This document shows positions 1-8,880 of a stretch of 64,000 nucleotides of DNA, piece by piece. The stretch's first letter is position 1. Each line of letters begins with the position of its first letter. This DNA comes from HT1-32 sp040219025. Its GTDB lineage: Bacteria > Pseudomonadota > Alphaproteobacteria > Rhodospirillales > HT1-32. The position numbers were made by a program, and so were the translations under genes. The notes beneath the pieces were generated by a model. The model worked only from the letters and a program-made list of their open reading frames with translations. It was not told the origin of the DNA and did no database searches. The stretch covers positions 124,001 through 188,000 of the forward strand of contig JAVJTE010000027.1 of NCBI GenBank assembly GCA_040219025.1. Reading direction: 5' to 3'.

Positions 1-148
1 AAATCTTCTCAAGCCCGACCGGGCTCCCCCGGATCACAAGAGTGTTGTTATCAACTTTCCGGATTGTTTCAGCGATTGCCGTTGCCGATGAAAGACCTGC
101 GGCGACGATCAGGAAAAGCAGGGATTTTATGACCATTTCGGGTTTCAT
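1..148 (-). CDS. Secreted hypothetical protein, C-terminus beyond window
   Basis: Reading leftward from an ATG that lies just after the stop of the neighbouring lipoprotein gene gives 49 open codons running off the window edge. The first residues (MKPEMVIKSLLFLIVAAGL) followed by SSATAIAE look like a Sec signal peptide with an A-x-A type cleavage site. The mature start (ETIRKVDNNTLVIRG) suggests a small-domain periplasmic protein, but too little remains to assign a family. The spacing of a few bases from the lipoprotein gene suggests co-transcription with it. Confidence 0.55.
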   Translation of the reverse strand, partial: MKPEMVIKSLLFLIVAAGLSSATAIAETIRKVDNNTLVIRGSPVGLEKI

Positions 149-153
149 GGCGT

Positions 154-1299
154 TCACTCAAATCCGCTCAGAAAGACGGCAAGACCTTCGACCCGGGCCT
201 TGTTTTCGACGCCACCCGGGACTTTGCCGTCACTGGCTACAATTTGCACGGCTGGCCCGGCTCCGGAAGTCCAGGCCGGGAAGCCGCTTCTGGGCGCAGG
301 ATCCAGTTCGTAGGCAGCATGCCAGAACAGCTTGTATGAGCCATATTCAGCAATATAGCGAGAAGACGTGCCGATGAATGTCTTCACAACGGACGCAAGG
401 GTCTTGTTATCGCCGATCGAGAAATGTCCGCCGATGACAAACGAAAGTTCTAAACCACCAAGGCTCTCGATTGCCATTGCGCTGACGATTGACGACTTGT
501 CTTCGGCAAGGCTGGCGAGCCAGGAGATTGCTTCGGCTTCTTTCTCGGTCACACCGCAGACATTGGTTTCTGTGGCAACATCAACAACATCAATGATCAT
601 AAGTTTCGCGGCGGTCGGTTCCAGTTTTGACTGACCCGGGAAGTAAAACGGTTTGCCTTCTTTTTCACTCTTGATGACCGGTGTTTTGAATTTCAGGTCA
701 CCCAGTGCTTCCAGAAATATGGTCAGCACAGCATCCAGAGTGGCGTTATCCACGCCCTGGCTGATATCAGGTTTAGCTAACTTCTTACCGAAACGGGTAA
801 CGAATTCGCCCCGGATGTAGTGTCGGTAATATTCCCTGAACAGTGCCATGGACTGGATCTCGACCGCTGATGTTCTGAGCGTTGGGCCGGATCTGTCATT
901 CAGGTGCATCTTGCCGGTCAAGGCTGAACTCGAGAAAGCGCTTATGAAGTCCTCAAAGTCTCCGGCCGAGAACTCTTCCATCTCAAACGGTGTCTTCTGT
1001 TCATAAACAAACGTCGCTTGACCGCTTCGCAATGCCGGCTCGGGCTCCGAAACATGGTCGATGGCTGCAACAAGTGCTGATGCGACTTTATCCTGCGCAA
1101 GCTCCGGAGGCAGGGTCACGATCGTCGTCGCGGGGTAACCTGACAGAGTCGAACTGGTTCTCTGGGCGGGCGCTGGGTCTGCCTTGCAACTCAATGTAAG
1201 GTTGGTCGGAATACTGTCAGCAATATCGCCAAGCGGACCTATTGATGAACAAGCTGACAATCCGGATGTACAAACCAGAGCGATTATTAATCTGGACAT
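154..1299 (-). CDS. Hypothetical lipoprotein
   Basis: About 381 residues. I chose the ATG preceded by GGAGGAA eight bases upstream; the frame also has a TTG five codons earlier. The N-terminus MSRLIIALVCTSGLSACSS is a signal peptide with a lipobox (LSAC), so the protein should be processed at the cysteine and lipidated. The rest is mixed alpha/beta with no motif I recognise; a motif-poor 'SWLASLAEDKSSIVSAMA' helix lies past the middle. The residue after the cysteine is Ser, which favours outer-membrane sorting under general Lol rules. It is followed directly by another exported protein, so the pair may form an envelope operon. Function unknown. Confidence 0.7.
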   Translation of the reverse strand: MSRLIIALVCTSGLSACSSIGPLGDIADSIPTNLTLSCKADPAPAQRTSSTLSGYPATTIVTLPPELAQDKVASALVAAIDHVSEPEPALRSGQATFVYEQKTPFEMEEFSAGDFEDFISAFSSSALTGKMHLNDRSGPTLRTSAVEIQSMALFREYYRHYIRGEFVTRFGKKLAKPDISQGVDNATLDAVLTIFLEALGDLKFKTPVIKSEKEGKPFYFPGQSKLEPTAAKLMIIDVVDVATETNVCGVTEKEAEAISWLASLAEDKSSIVSAMAIESLGGLELSFVIGGHFSIGDNKTLASVVKTFIGTSSRYIAEYGSYKLFWHAAYELDPAPRSGFPAWTSGAGPAVQIVASDGKVPGGVENKARVEGLAVFLSGFE

Positions 1300-1319
1300 A
1301 TCAAATTCCTCCAAATTTC

Positions 1320-1570
1320 ATATATATTATTATTGGTAGCATAAAAATAAAACGAATTGTAAATTATTATAATAATATATAGGTTGTTGATTTAACAGTG
1401 AAATTTGTTTATTGAATAATAAATACAAATTGTATAATTTATTCCAGAATAATAGAAAAAAGGAATTAAGTTAAATTTTTCACTATATAAATATTATAAG
1501 TGTAAATTTTGAAAAAGAGAATATTGTATTATTTAGTTTTATTTATAAAATTTAATATTTTTCATTAATT
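1320..1570. other. Extremely AT-rich intergenic patch
   Basis: By hand count, 1321-1560 has about 34 G/C in 240 bases (roughly 14%), against GC-rich surrounding genes. It is full of short A/T runs and imperfect inverted repeats, for example AATTTGTTTATT facing AATAAATACAAATT around 1400-1430. It carries no credible open frame. It lies just upstream of the lipoprotein gene and probably contains its promoter; such patches are typical targets of xenogeneic silencers or MucR-type proteins. Confidence 0.6.
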
Positions 1571-1853
1571 GCGTGTAGGTTCTTGGAGTTGGCTACTGCG
1601 GGATCCGGATATGGACCCGATCGGTCATCAGGACAGTTTGACTTCCGGCAAAAACAGTCACCGTTGAATCGCCAAGTTTTATACTAGTCGTTTTAAGGCG
1701 TCATCGTCGTTGGGGATGGTTGGATAATCGACCGGAGAACAGCGATCAACGTCAGTACTGACAGAGGGAAATGAGGTCAGGAAATCAGCGCACAGTTTTG
1801 CGTTAATCGCCTGCCGCAGATGCGGTCCCGTTCAGATTATCCGGTGAAGGCCC
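1571..1853. other. Gene-free stretch with a short start-less open frame
   Basis: Normal-composition DNA between the AT-rich patch and opgC. The only notable item is a minus-strand open frame of about 50 codons ending at a TAA at 1679-1681 that has no start codon and no ribosome binding site. It could be a decayed gene end, but I see no homology to support that. No terminator with a T-tract is evident downstream of opgC. Confidence 0.4.
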
Positions 1854-3083
1854 TCACGCAGAGGCGCGGCGGTCGCCCTGCAGGGAATAGCCGGTTGCCC
1901 GCGGTGCCGGTTTGACGGTGGCTTCGTTGCCCGCTGACGCCGGTTTGCGCCAGGGCTGCTTCTTGAAGAAGGCCATGGAGTAGGCAATGCCGACCAGCAG
2001 GGCGAAACCGCTGAGATTGACGAGGGCATAGGTCAGTGGCGAACGGCCGAGATAATCCAGTACCATGCCGCCGATCTGCGCCAGAATCATCGAGCTGATG
2101 AAGGTTGCCAGCGCCTGCTGGCCGACCTTGATGACCGGCTTCAGGGCGGGATGATGCAGCATATCCTCGCGCCCCTTCAGCAGGGTGACGCAGATATAGG
2201 CCAGCGCCAGGAAATGCAGATAACGGAGATAGCCGAATTCGGTCTTGTCGAAGCCCGACCAGAACGTGACCCGGAATTCGCGCATCCATTCGTAATTCTG
2301 GGCGGTCTGCCAGTGACTGAGCGGGATCAGGGCAACGACGAAGATTACAGCGGTCCAGAACAGGATACGATTCGGCTGCGGGGTTTTCAGCCAGCCGATG
2401 GAAATACAGAATCCGGTAAAGAAGATCAGTGCCCAGGCAAAGGGGTCAAAGAACCATGTCCGGTCCGACCACCATTCTGCCGGAAGCTGCGGATTGAAAA
2501 CCTGATTGGCGAGCCAGAGCAGGGCAATGGCGGCAATCGGCGCATAACGGTGAATGTTGCCGAGCAGCATGACCACCGGGATCATCGCCAGCAGCACCAG
2601 ATACATCGGCAGGATATCAAAATAGTTCGGGACATAGGTCAGCGTCATCAGACCGACCAGACCATTGACCGGATCATCCATGAACGGCATCAGATTCAGG
2701 GCAACGATATAGTTCACCGGGTCGGCAACCAGCCCGGCCATTACATTCGTGCCGATGATGATCACGGTTGCAACGGTGATGAACATCGCCAGATGCGCCC
2801 AGTAGACCTGAAAGCAGCGCAGACCGATCCGCGATGTCCCCATCAGGAAACCGTGGCTGCTGTAAAGTGATCCGAAGGCCAGGGCCGAGGCATAGCCGGA
2901 GCAGAAAACAAACATCTCCGTCGCATCGGACGGGCCGAAATTGGCCGGAATGAAGTTCTGCCAGCGGTTCTCCGGCACATGGGCCATGAAGATAATCAGC
3001 ATGGCGATTCCCCGGAAGAAATCGAGGCGCACATCCCGCTTGCGCGGGGATGTGCCGATTGCTGTTATCTTCGTCTGGCTCAT
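1854..3083 (-). CDS. opgC: OpgC-domain membrane protein (periplasmic glucan substitution)
   Basis: 409 residues with about ten hydrophobic segments. The N-terminus RLDFFRGIAMLIIFMAH, followed by a VFCSGYASALAFG segment, is the hallmark of the OpgC acyltransferase family (acyltransferase-3-like fold). Characterised members succinylate osmoregulated periplasmic glucans at the inner membrane. It starts five bases after opgH on the same strand, so the two genes form an operon: OpgH builds the glucan backbone and OpgC substitutes it. The C-terminal tail is basic and cytoplasmic. Family assignment is firm; the substituent (succinyl or other) is inferred from family. Confidence 0.88.
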   Translation of the reverse strand: MSQTKITAIGTSPRKRDVRLDFFRGIAMLIIFMAHVPENRWQNFIPANFGPSDATEMFVFCSGYASALAFGSLYSSHGFLMGTSRIGLRCFQVYWAHLAMFITVATVIIIGTNVMAGLVADPVNYIVALNLMPFMDDPVNGLVGLMTLTYVPNYFDILPMYLVLLAMIPVVMLLGNIHRYAPIAAIALLWLANQVFNPQLPAEWWSDRTWFFDPFAWALIFFTGFCISIGWLKTPQPNRILFWTAVIFVVALIPLSHWQTAQNYEWMREFRVTFWSGFDKTEFGYLRYLHFLALAYICVTLLKGREDMLHHPALKPVIKVGQQALATFISSMILAQIGGMVLDYLGRSPLTYALVNLSGFALLVGIAYSMAFFKKQPWRKPASAGNEATVKPAPRATGYSLQGDRRASA

Positions 3084-3088
3084 CAGCG

Positions 3089-4906
3089 TCAGCTTTCCTG
3101 TTTGGCCATCGACAGGCCGGGTTCAATGACCGGGGGCAGGGGAACCGGCATCGGGGCTTCCTCCGGGATCCGGCAGAGACCGGCCCGCTGTGCCGAGCGA
3201 CCAAGCGGTGGCCAGGCAGTGATGACGGCGAAGGGAATGGCGCAGAGGAACGCGACAAAAATCGGTGCGGCCCAGGGCAGGACGGACGGCATTTTCCACC
3301 AGAACACGGACAGAATGGCAATTCCGGCGAGGGTCTGCGGCCACAGGCCGCGGATCGCATCGGACCAGGCCAGCCCGCCACCGACACGGACCTGGGCTTC
3401 CCAGGCGACGCGCTTGCCGAAAGCCAGACCGATCATGAACCGGGCCACGGCAAAGCCGATCAGCGGTGCCATCAGGGCCGAGAAGAACAGTTCGACAAAG
3501 CTGCCCCATAACAGGGCACCGGCCCCGCCATAGGTGCGGCGTTTTGCCGGGGACAGCAGGGTATCAAGCACACCCATGATCTTCGGCATGAAAGTCATGG
3601 TCATGACGGTAACGAACAGCCCCAGCCCCAGGGTCGCCGGGAACGGCTCGGACCCGCCGGGCATGAAAACCTGTGCCGCGCCGAAGATGATCAGCGCCAT
3701 CCAGCCGGGGGCACCGACATACATCAGGATCGCCAGCGCCAGCTGCAGGCGGCTGACCGGTTTGATATGCCGCATGTTGAGCAGTTTGAGATACTGCATG
3801 TTGCCCTGACACCAGCGCAGGTCACGTTTGATGAAATCCTGCAGCGAGGGCGGATTTTCCTCAAAGCTCTCGTCTTCCTCGGCGACGACCCGGCATTCAT
3901 ATCCGGCGCGCCGCATCAGCACGGCCTCAACCTGATCGTGGCTGAGGATATGCCCGCCGAGAGGGGCTTTCCCCGGCAGAACGGGAAGCTGGCAATGATC
4001 GCGGAAAGCCTGCATCCGGATGGCCGCGTTGTGACCCCAGAACGGGCCGCAGTCGCCCTGCCACCAGGCGCTGCCGGCGGTATAGGAGCGCATGCCGTGA
4101 CGCATGCCGAACTGGAAGACACGGGTAAAGAAACTGTCCGACGGGCGTCCGACAACAAGCCCCTGCAGCAGTCCGATTTCCGGATGGGCCTGCAGGCAAC
4201 GGATCAGGCGCAGGATCGCCGGGCCGGACATCAGGCTGTCGGCATCCAGCGGAATGAAGAAATCGTAGGCATCGCCATAACTGTCGCAGAATTCGGCGAT
4301 ATTGCCGGCCTTGAAGCCGGTATTGTCGGTGCGGCGGCGATAGTGAATCCGGTCCGGCGTTACATCGCGCTGCCGCCAGAGGTCGATCAGGCGTTCTTCT
4401 TCCTGTGCAACATCGGGGCGCGAGGTGTCGCTCAGCACATGGAACCAGAACATATGGCCATAGCCGGTGGCATCGATGCTGCGCTTGATCTGCTCCAGCC
4501 GGTCGAGAGCCGCATCAACCTGTTCATTGCGGATGGCAAGTGCGATGGCGGTGCGCCCGGCAATCGGGGCATTGCTGTCGGCATCCGCCCAGGCCGGGTT
4601 GACATAAACCGCCGGATTACGGGTCGTCTGCGAGATCAGAAAGCCGATCACCGAGTTCCAGAAGCCGAGGGCGAGCCAGGGCAGGGTGAGGAAGAAGCAG
4701 GCAAAGATGCCGTATTCCGGCCAGTCCCAGCCATTTGTGCCGAGAATCCGGAGCATCAGCGCGGAGAGCCCGGCAATGGTCGCAGTGGTCAGCGCCAGCA
4801 TCAGGAAACGACGGGCCTTGTAGCGGGCTGCGGGGCGGGGTACCTCAACAGCAGGGCGGGCAGGGCCCGGAATTTGGCTGGAAATATACATCGAACGTTT
4901 CTTCAC
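3089..4906 (-). CDS. opgH: Glucans biosynthesis glucosyltransferase OpgH (MdoH)
   Basis: 605 residues, a processive GT2 enzyme that polymerises UDP-glucose into beta-1,2-linked periplasmic glucan backbone across the inner membrane. Two N-terminal membrane helices precede the catalytic domain, with RRRTDNTGFKAGN, LDADSLM (DxD-type), the acidic EEDESFEE and KRDLRWCQGN (QxxRW-type) motifs, then several C-terminal membrane helices. It is shorter than the roughly 850-residue enterobacterial MdoH, as is common in alphaproteobacteria. The frame opens with GTG; an ATG five codons in is an alternative start. opgC follows directly. No opgG is in the window. Confidence 0.9.
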   Translation of the reverse strand: MKKRSMYISSQIPGPARPAVEVPRPAARYKARRFLMLALTTATIAGLSALMLRILGTNGWDWPEYGIFACFFLTLPWLALGFWNSVIGFLISQTTRNPAVYVNPAWADADSNAPIAGRTAIALAIRNEQVDAALDRLEQIKRSIDATGYGHMFWFHVLSDTSRPDVAQEEERLIDLWRQRDVTPDRIHYRRRTDNTGFKAGNIAEFCDSYGDAYDFFIPLDADSLMSGPAILRLIRCLQAHPEIGLLQGLVVGRPSDSFFTRVFQFGMRHGMRSYTAGSAWWQGDCGPFWGHNAAIRMQAFRDHCQLPVLPGKAPLGGHILSHDQVEAVLMRRAGYECRVVAEEDESFEENPPSLQDFIKRDLRWCQGNMQYLKLLNMRHIKPVSRLQLALAILMYVGAPGWMALIIFGAAQVFMPGGSEPFPATLGLGLFVTVMTMTFMPKIMGVLDTLLSPAKRRTYGGAGALLWGSFVELFFSALMAPLIGFAVARFMIGLAFGKRVAWEAQVRVGGGLAWSDAIRGLWPQTLAGIAILSVFWWKMPSVLPWAAPIFVAFLCAIPFAVITAWPPLGRSAQRAGLCRIPEEAPMPVPLPPVIEPGLSMAKQES

Positions 4907-4962
4907 TATCCAATCAGGTTACAACGGCCACACCCAAGAACGCCGTAGCGCAGGAGGTAGCG

Positions 4963-5949
4963 GTGACATCAGGAATTTCCAAATCACTTTGGATTGAACG
5001 CCCGTGTGGGGCGTTTGTTCGAGAAAAGAAAATTCCTGAATTAAATACGGGAGAAAACCTGGTCCGGACCATCTGGAGTGGAATCAGCCGGGGGACCGAG
5101 CGTCTTGTTTTTGAGGGCAAGGTGCCTGTGGCGGAATACAGCAATATGCGCTGTCCGGCGCAAGCAGGAGATTTTCCGTTTCCGGTAAAATACGGCTATT
5201 GCGCCATCGGCGTGGTCGAGGCGGGTTCTGACAGCCTTGTCGGACGCACTGTCTTTGCCCTGCATCCCCATGAAGACCGGTTTATTGCACCAGATAACGC
5301 CCTGCATCCGTTACCGAATCAGCTGCCGCCAAGGCGGGCTGTGCTGACCGCGAATATGGAGACGGCGCTGAATGCGGTCTGGGATTCAGGTGCCGGGCCC
5401 GGCGACCGGATTCTGGTTGTGGGTGCCGGTGCCGTCGGCCAGATGATTGCCTTCATTGCGGCGGGCCTGCCCGGGGCAGAGGTCTCGGTGGCCGATCTGG
5501 ATCCGGGCCGGGCCGATGCGGTGGCCGCGCTTGGCGCCGGGTTCATCGGGACCGAACGCCCGCGCGATGATCACGACATCGTGTTTCATACCAGTGCCAG
5601 TGCTGCCGGATTAAATCTGGCGATCGCGGCTGCCGGTCGTGAAGCGACTATCGTCGAGGTCAGCTGGTACGGAGACCGCACCGTCGATGCGGCGCTTGGC
5701 GGACGCTTCCATTCGCACCGGCTGCGGCTGATCTCGACCCAGGTGGGTGCTATCCTGGCCGGTCGGGCGGTGCGCTGGAATTATCACAGACGGTTGCAGA
5801 CCGCGCTCACCCTGCTGTGCGATGACCGGCTTGATTGCCTGATTACGGCGGAAGTTGCCTTTGATGATCTGCCGGCACGCCTGCCGGAAATCCTTGCGCC
5901 GGGGGCACCGGGTATCGTAACAGCCGTCCGCTATGACGGATCAACCTGA
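4963..5949 (+). CDS. BchC-like medium-chain dehydrogenase lacking zinc ligands
   Basis: 328 residues from a GTG preceded by a strong AGGAGG. It is an MDR-fold oxidoreductase: an N-terminal GroES-like domain with SGISRGTERLVFEG, then a Rossmann domain with ILVVGAGAVGQMIAF. The SGISRGTE block and overall length resemble BchC-type dehydrogenases. I do not see the GHE segment or structural-zinc cysteines of classical zinc alcohol dehydrogenases, so catalysis may not need zinc. It is the first gene of a tight operon with a PTPS-like protein, a GT4 glycosyltransferase and a methyltransferase, which suggests it oxidises or reduces an intermediate in that pathway. Substrate unknown. Confidence 0.75.
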   Translation: MTSGISKSLWIERPCGAFVREKKIPELNTGENLVRTIWSGISRGTERLVFEGKVPVAEYSNMRCPAQAGDFPFPVKYGYCAIGVVEAGSDSLVGRTVFALHPHEDRFIAPDNALHPLPNQLPPRRAVLTANMETALNAVWDSGAGPGDRILVVGAGAVGQMIAFIAAGLPGAEVSVADLDPGRADAVAALGAGFIGTERPRDDHDIVFHTSASAAGLNLAIAAAGREATIVEVSWYGDRTVDAALGGRFHSHRLRLISTQVGAILAGRAVRWNYHRRLQTALTLLCDDRLDCLITAEVAFDDLPARLPEILAPGAPGIVTAVRYDGST

Positions 5950-5962
5950 AAGACCCTGACCG

Positions 5963-6361
5963 ATGTATTCTCTCACCATTCGCGACCACATCATGATTGC
6001 CCACAGCCTGCCGGGTGAAGCCTTCGGCCCGGCGCAGAACCTTCATGGTGCGACCTATGTGATCGACGTGACGTTCTATCGCCCGGAACTTGACGAGAAC
6101 GAGATCGTTGTCGATATCGGGCTGGCCTCCGACGTGGTGAAAGCCTCTCTCGGTGAACTGAATTACAAGAATCTCGATGACCTGCCCGACTTCCGCACAA
6201 AACGTTCAACCACGGAAGTGCTCGCCAGATGGGTCTTTGACCGGATGGCGCGCTGCATTGCCGACGGATCACTTGGCGCATCGGCAAAGGGCATTACCCG
6301 GATCAGGACCGTGCTGAATGAAAACCATCTCGCCAGCGCCGCCTATGAGGCAGACCTCTGA
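5963..6361 (+). CDS. 6-pyruvoyl-tetrahydropterin synthase-like protein with altered active site
   Basis: 132 residues, the size of QueD/PTPS. The fold signatures are recognisable: MIAH at residues 11-14, NLHGATY at 26-32 in place of the usual HGHNY, and ELNYKNLDDLP at 65-75 in place of LDHKxLND, then TEVLARW. Against the family pattern the second zinc histidine is Ala30, the catalytic cysteine before HGH is absent, and the catalytic Asp-His pair is Asn67-Tyr68. His14 and His28 remain. Standard PTPS or QueD chemistry is therefore unlikely; it may bind a pterin or catalyse another reaction. It follows the dehydrogenase by 13 bases and precedes the glycosyltransferase. Confidence 0.8.
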   Translation: MYSLTIRDHIMIAHSLPGEAFGPAQNLHGATYVIDVTFYRPELDENEIVVDIGLASDVVKASLGELNYKNLDDLPDFRTKRSTTEVLARWVFDRMARCIADGSLGASAKGITRIRTVLNENHLASAAYEADL

Positions 6362-6379
6362 CAGGCCGGAATCTGCCTG

Positions 6380-7423
6380 ATGGCACAGCTGATCTTTGCC
6401 GTCCCCGGTGATCTGGCGTCTCTGACCGGCGGTTATGCCTATGCCCGTGAGGTAATCCGCTGCTGGAAAGCCGCCGGGCATTCGGTTCAGTATATCCCGC
6501 TGGGCGATGGTTTCCCCGATCCGTCAGAGAGCGTGATGGAGGATGCCTGTCGGCGGCTGGCGGCAACGCCGGACGGGGCGACAGTGCTGATTGATGGTCT
6601 GGCCTATGGCGTTCTGCCGGCCGCATTTCTGCAGCAGACCCACCGCCGCTGGGTGGCCCTCGTGCATCATCCGCTGGCGCTGGAGACCGGGGTAGATCCG
6701 GCGCGGCAGGTGATACTGAAGGCGTCAGAGCGGGCAGCGCTGGCAGAAGCGTCGCAGGTTATTGTGACCAGTCCGGCGACGGCCCGTGAACTTGTCGCCT
6801 CATATGCAGTGCCCGGGCAGAAAATTACTGTGGCGCTGCCCGGCGTCGAAGCCGCCGGCAGGGCATCCGGCGGCAGAAAAGTTCCCGTGCTGTTGTCGGT
6901 CGGCACCCTGACCCGCCGCAAGGGGCATGATGTGCTGGTCGCGGCGCTGGCGGAACTGCGTGATCTGGACTGGCAATGCCGGTTTGTCGGCAGTACGGAC
7001 CGCGACCCGGTGGTGACAGAGAACCTTCGCTGGACGATTGCCGGTGCCGGACTGGAACAGCGGATTGAAATCGTCGGCGAGGTTGATGGCGATGGCCTGC
7101 GGGGTGAATATCATCAGGCAGATATCTTCGTGCTGGCCAGCCGCTATGAAGGCTATGGCATGGTCTTCGCCGAGGCGATGGCACATGGCCTGCCGGTAAT
7201 CGCCTGTCATGCGGGTGCGGTCCCGGATACGGTGCCGGACAGTGCGGGTATTCTGGTGCCGGTTGATGACCCTGCCGCACTGGCAGAAGCTATCGGCCTG
7301 GTTCTGACGGACGCACCCCGCCGGCAGGCGCTGGCGGACGGGGCCTGGCGGCACGGGCAGGGGCTGGCCCGCTGGCCGGATACGGCAAAGACCATCTCAG
7401 ACATCATGGAGCAGACGGCATGA
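6380..7423 (+). CDS. Glycosyltransferase family 4 protein
   Basis: 347 residues with two Rossmann-like domains of GT-B type. The C-terminal donor domain has LSVGTLTRRKGHDVLVAAL and EGYGMVFAEAMAHGLPVIA, which carries the E-x7-E signature of retaining GT4 enzymes. No membrane segment is seen, so it acts in the cytoplasm. Its stop overlaps the next start by four bases (ATGA), implying translational coupling to the methyltransferase. In this operon the acceptor is plausibly a small molecule, perhaps pterin-like, rather than a polysaccharide, since no other polysaccharide genes are nearby. Family is firm, acceptor is inference. Confidence 0.85.
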   Translation: MAQLIFAVPGDLASLTGGYAYAREVIRCWKAAGHSVQYIPLGDGFPDPSESVMEDACRRLAATPDGATVLIDGLAYGVLPAAFLQQTHRRWVALVHHPLALETGVDPARQVILKASERAALAEASQVIVTSPATARELVASYAVPGQKITVALPGVEAAGRASGGRKVPVLLSVGTLTRRKGHDVLVAALAELRDLDWQCRFVGSTDRDPVVTENLRWTIAGAGLEQRIEIVGEVDGDGLRGEYHQADIFVLASRYEGYGMVFAEAMAHGLPVIACHAGAVPDTVPDSAGILVPVDDPAALAEAIGLVLTDAPRRQALADGAWRHGQGLARWPDTAKTISDIMEQTA

Positions 7424-8259
7424 GCGGATTTTCCCCGGAATGGCTGGCGCTGCGTGAACCCGCAGATACCGCAGCCCGGTCACCTGAAGTGCTGGTGGCG
7501 CTACAGCAGGCTTTTGCAGACCGGACCTCCTGTCGTATCTGCGATTTCGGGGCCGGCACCGGCTCGTCCGTCCGGGCGCTGGCGGAGTATCTGCCCCCGC
7601 GGCAGGACTGGCTGCTGGTCGATTATGATGCCGCGAACATCAATGCCGCTGTTGATGCTCTCTCGGACTGGTCGGATGTCGCGGAGCGTCAGGGCGATGA
7701 TCTGCTGTTGCAGCGTGCCGGGCGGCAACTGAAGGTGAGTTTCGCAGTACGCGATCTGGCCGTCGCCGGTGATTTGCTGCCGGAACCGGCTGATCTGGTT
7801 ACGGCTTCCGCCCTGGCCGATCTCACCTCGGCGGCCTGGCTGGACCGGCTTGTCGCGGAACTTCGCCGCCACCGGGTGGCCGTGCTTGCCGGGCTGAACT
7901 ATGACGGGGTGATGTCTTTTGATCCGGCAGATCCGCTGGATCCGGCGATCCGCGATGCCTTCAACAGGCACCAGACCGGTGACAAGGGTTTCGGCCCGGC
8001 ACTTGGTCCGGCGGCGGGGAATTATCTGGCCCGCCGGCTGGCCGGAAACGGGTTTACGGTGACCACCGGCGACAGCCCGTGGAGGCTGGATGAGGCAACC
8101 CGTGACCTGATGCTGGCGACCCTCGGGGGGATTGCCGGTGCGGCAGGTGAAACCGGGCTGGTCGATGCGGCCGAACTGAACCGATGGCAAAAATTGCGGC
8201 AGGCGGGTCCAAAAGCCGTGACCATCGGACATCTGGACGTCTTTGCCTGTCATCCGTGA
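7420..8259 (+). CDS. Class I SAM-dependent methyltransferase
   Basis: 279 residues. Motif I is CDFGAGTGSSVRAL near residues 41-53, followed by an acidic strand end (LLVDYD) that should bind the SAM ribose, so this is a class I Rossmann methyltransferase. The second half, with SFDPADPLDPAIRDAFN, does not match a subfamily I can name. It is coupled by ATGA overlap to the glycosyltransferase and is the last gene of the PTPS-like operon, so it probably tailors the same product. Substrate unknown. Confidence 0.78.
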   Translation: MSGFSPEWLALREPADTAARSPEVLVALQQAFADRTSCRICDFGAGTGSSVRALAEYLPPRQDWLLVDYDAANINAAVDALSDWSDVAERQGDDLLLQRAGRQLKVSFAVRDLAVAGDLLPEPADLVTASALADLTSAAWLDRLVAELRRHRVAVLAGLNYDGVMSFDPADPLDPAIRDAFNRHQTGDKGFGPALGPAAGNYLARRLAGNGFTVTTGDSPWRLDEATRDLMLATLGGIAGAAGETGLVDAAELNRWQKLRQAGPKAVTIGHLDVFACHP

Positions 8260-8316
8260 TTGTCGGGGGCAGGCAGGATAGTCTCCGGACTTTCTGTTTC
8301 CTGAAGGAATACCGTC

Positions 8317-8757
8317 ATGAATATCAGACCGCTTGAGGCTTCCGACCGTGCCATCTGGGAGAGTTTTCTCAACGAATATGCGGCGTTCTACAAGACGACC
8401 GTTCCGGAAGGCGGGCATGACGGTGTCTGGGGCTGGATATTCGATCCTGACAACGATTTCTGGTGCGACCTTGTGCTGGCTGATGACGGAACCCCGGTCG
8501 GCTTTACCCAGTATCAGCTGATGCACCGCTCCCTCAGCGGGGCCATGGTCTGTTATCTCAGTGACCTTTATGTTCGTCCGGCAGTCCGCGGAACCGGTGC
8601 CGGACGCGCATTGATCGACCATGTGATCGAATTTGCCAGAAGCCGGGGCATTTCAAATGTCCGCTGGCTGACCCAGGATTACAATTATCCGGGCCGTCGC
8701 CTGTATGATACCTACACGCCGAAATCCGATTTCATCCTCTACAGCCTGCCGGTCTGA
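8317..8757 (+). CDS. GNAT family N-acetyltransferase
   Basis: 146 residues with the GNAT acetyl-CoA site: CYLSDLYVRPAVRGTGAGRALI, where RGTGAG is the Q/RxxGxG/A loop. The C-terminal YNYPGRRLYDTY is typical of small-molecule or amino-acid-like acetyltransferases. A good AAGGAAT lies upstream of the ATG. It is similar in layout to the GNAT at about 55.3-55.7 kb, so the two may be paralogs. It sits 57 bases after the methyltransferase on the same strand, but a link to that pathway is uncertain. Confidence 0.85.
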   Translation: MNIRPLEASDRAIWESFLNEYAAFYKTTVPEGGHDGVWGWIFDPDNDFWCDLVLADDGTPVGFTQYQLMHRSLSGAMVCYLSDLYVRPAVRGTGAGRALIDHVIEFARSRGISNVRWLTQDYNYPGRRLYDTYTPKSDFILYSLPV

Positions 8758-8880
8758 CGGATATTATCGGTATTCGCGCGGATGCGACATTAGCAATATT
8801 TGGGGTACGGATGACGAGAAATCATTTCCCGTTGTCCGGAAAATGGCGAATAGCTGGGCTCTCTCTGTCTGGAATGAACC

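Noticed and set aside
1679..1831. Start-less minus-strand open frame of about 50 codons as a gene
   Set aside because: No start codon or ribosome binding site and no recognisable family; could be chance or a remnant.
3767..4948. A 393-codon plus-strand frame
   Set aside because: Antisense to opgH, no plausible protein features.
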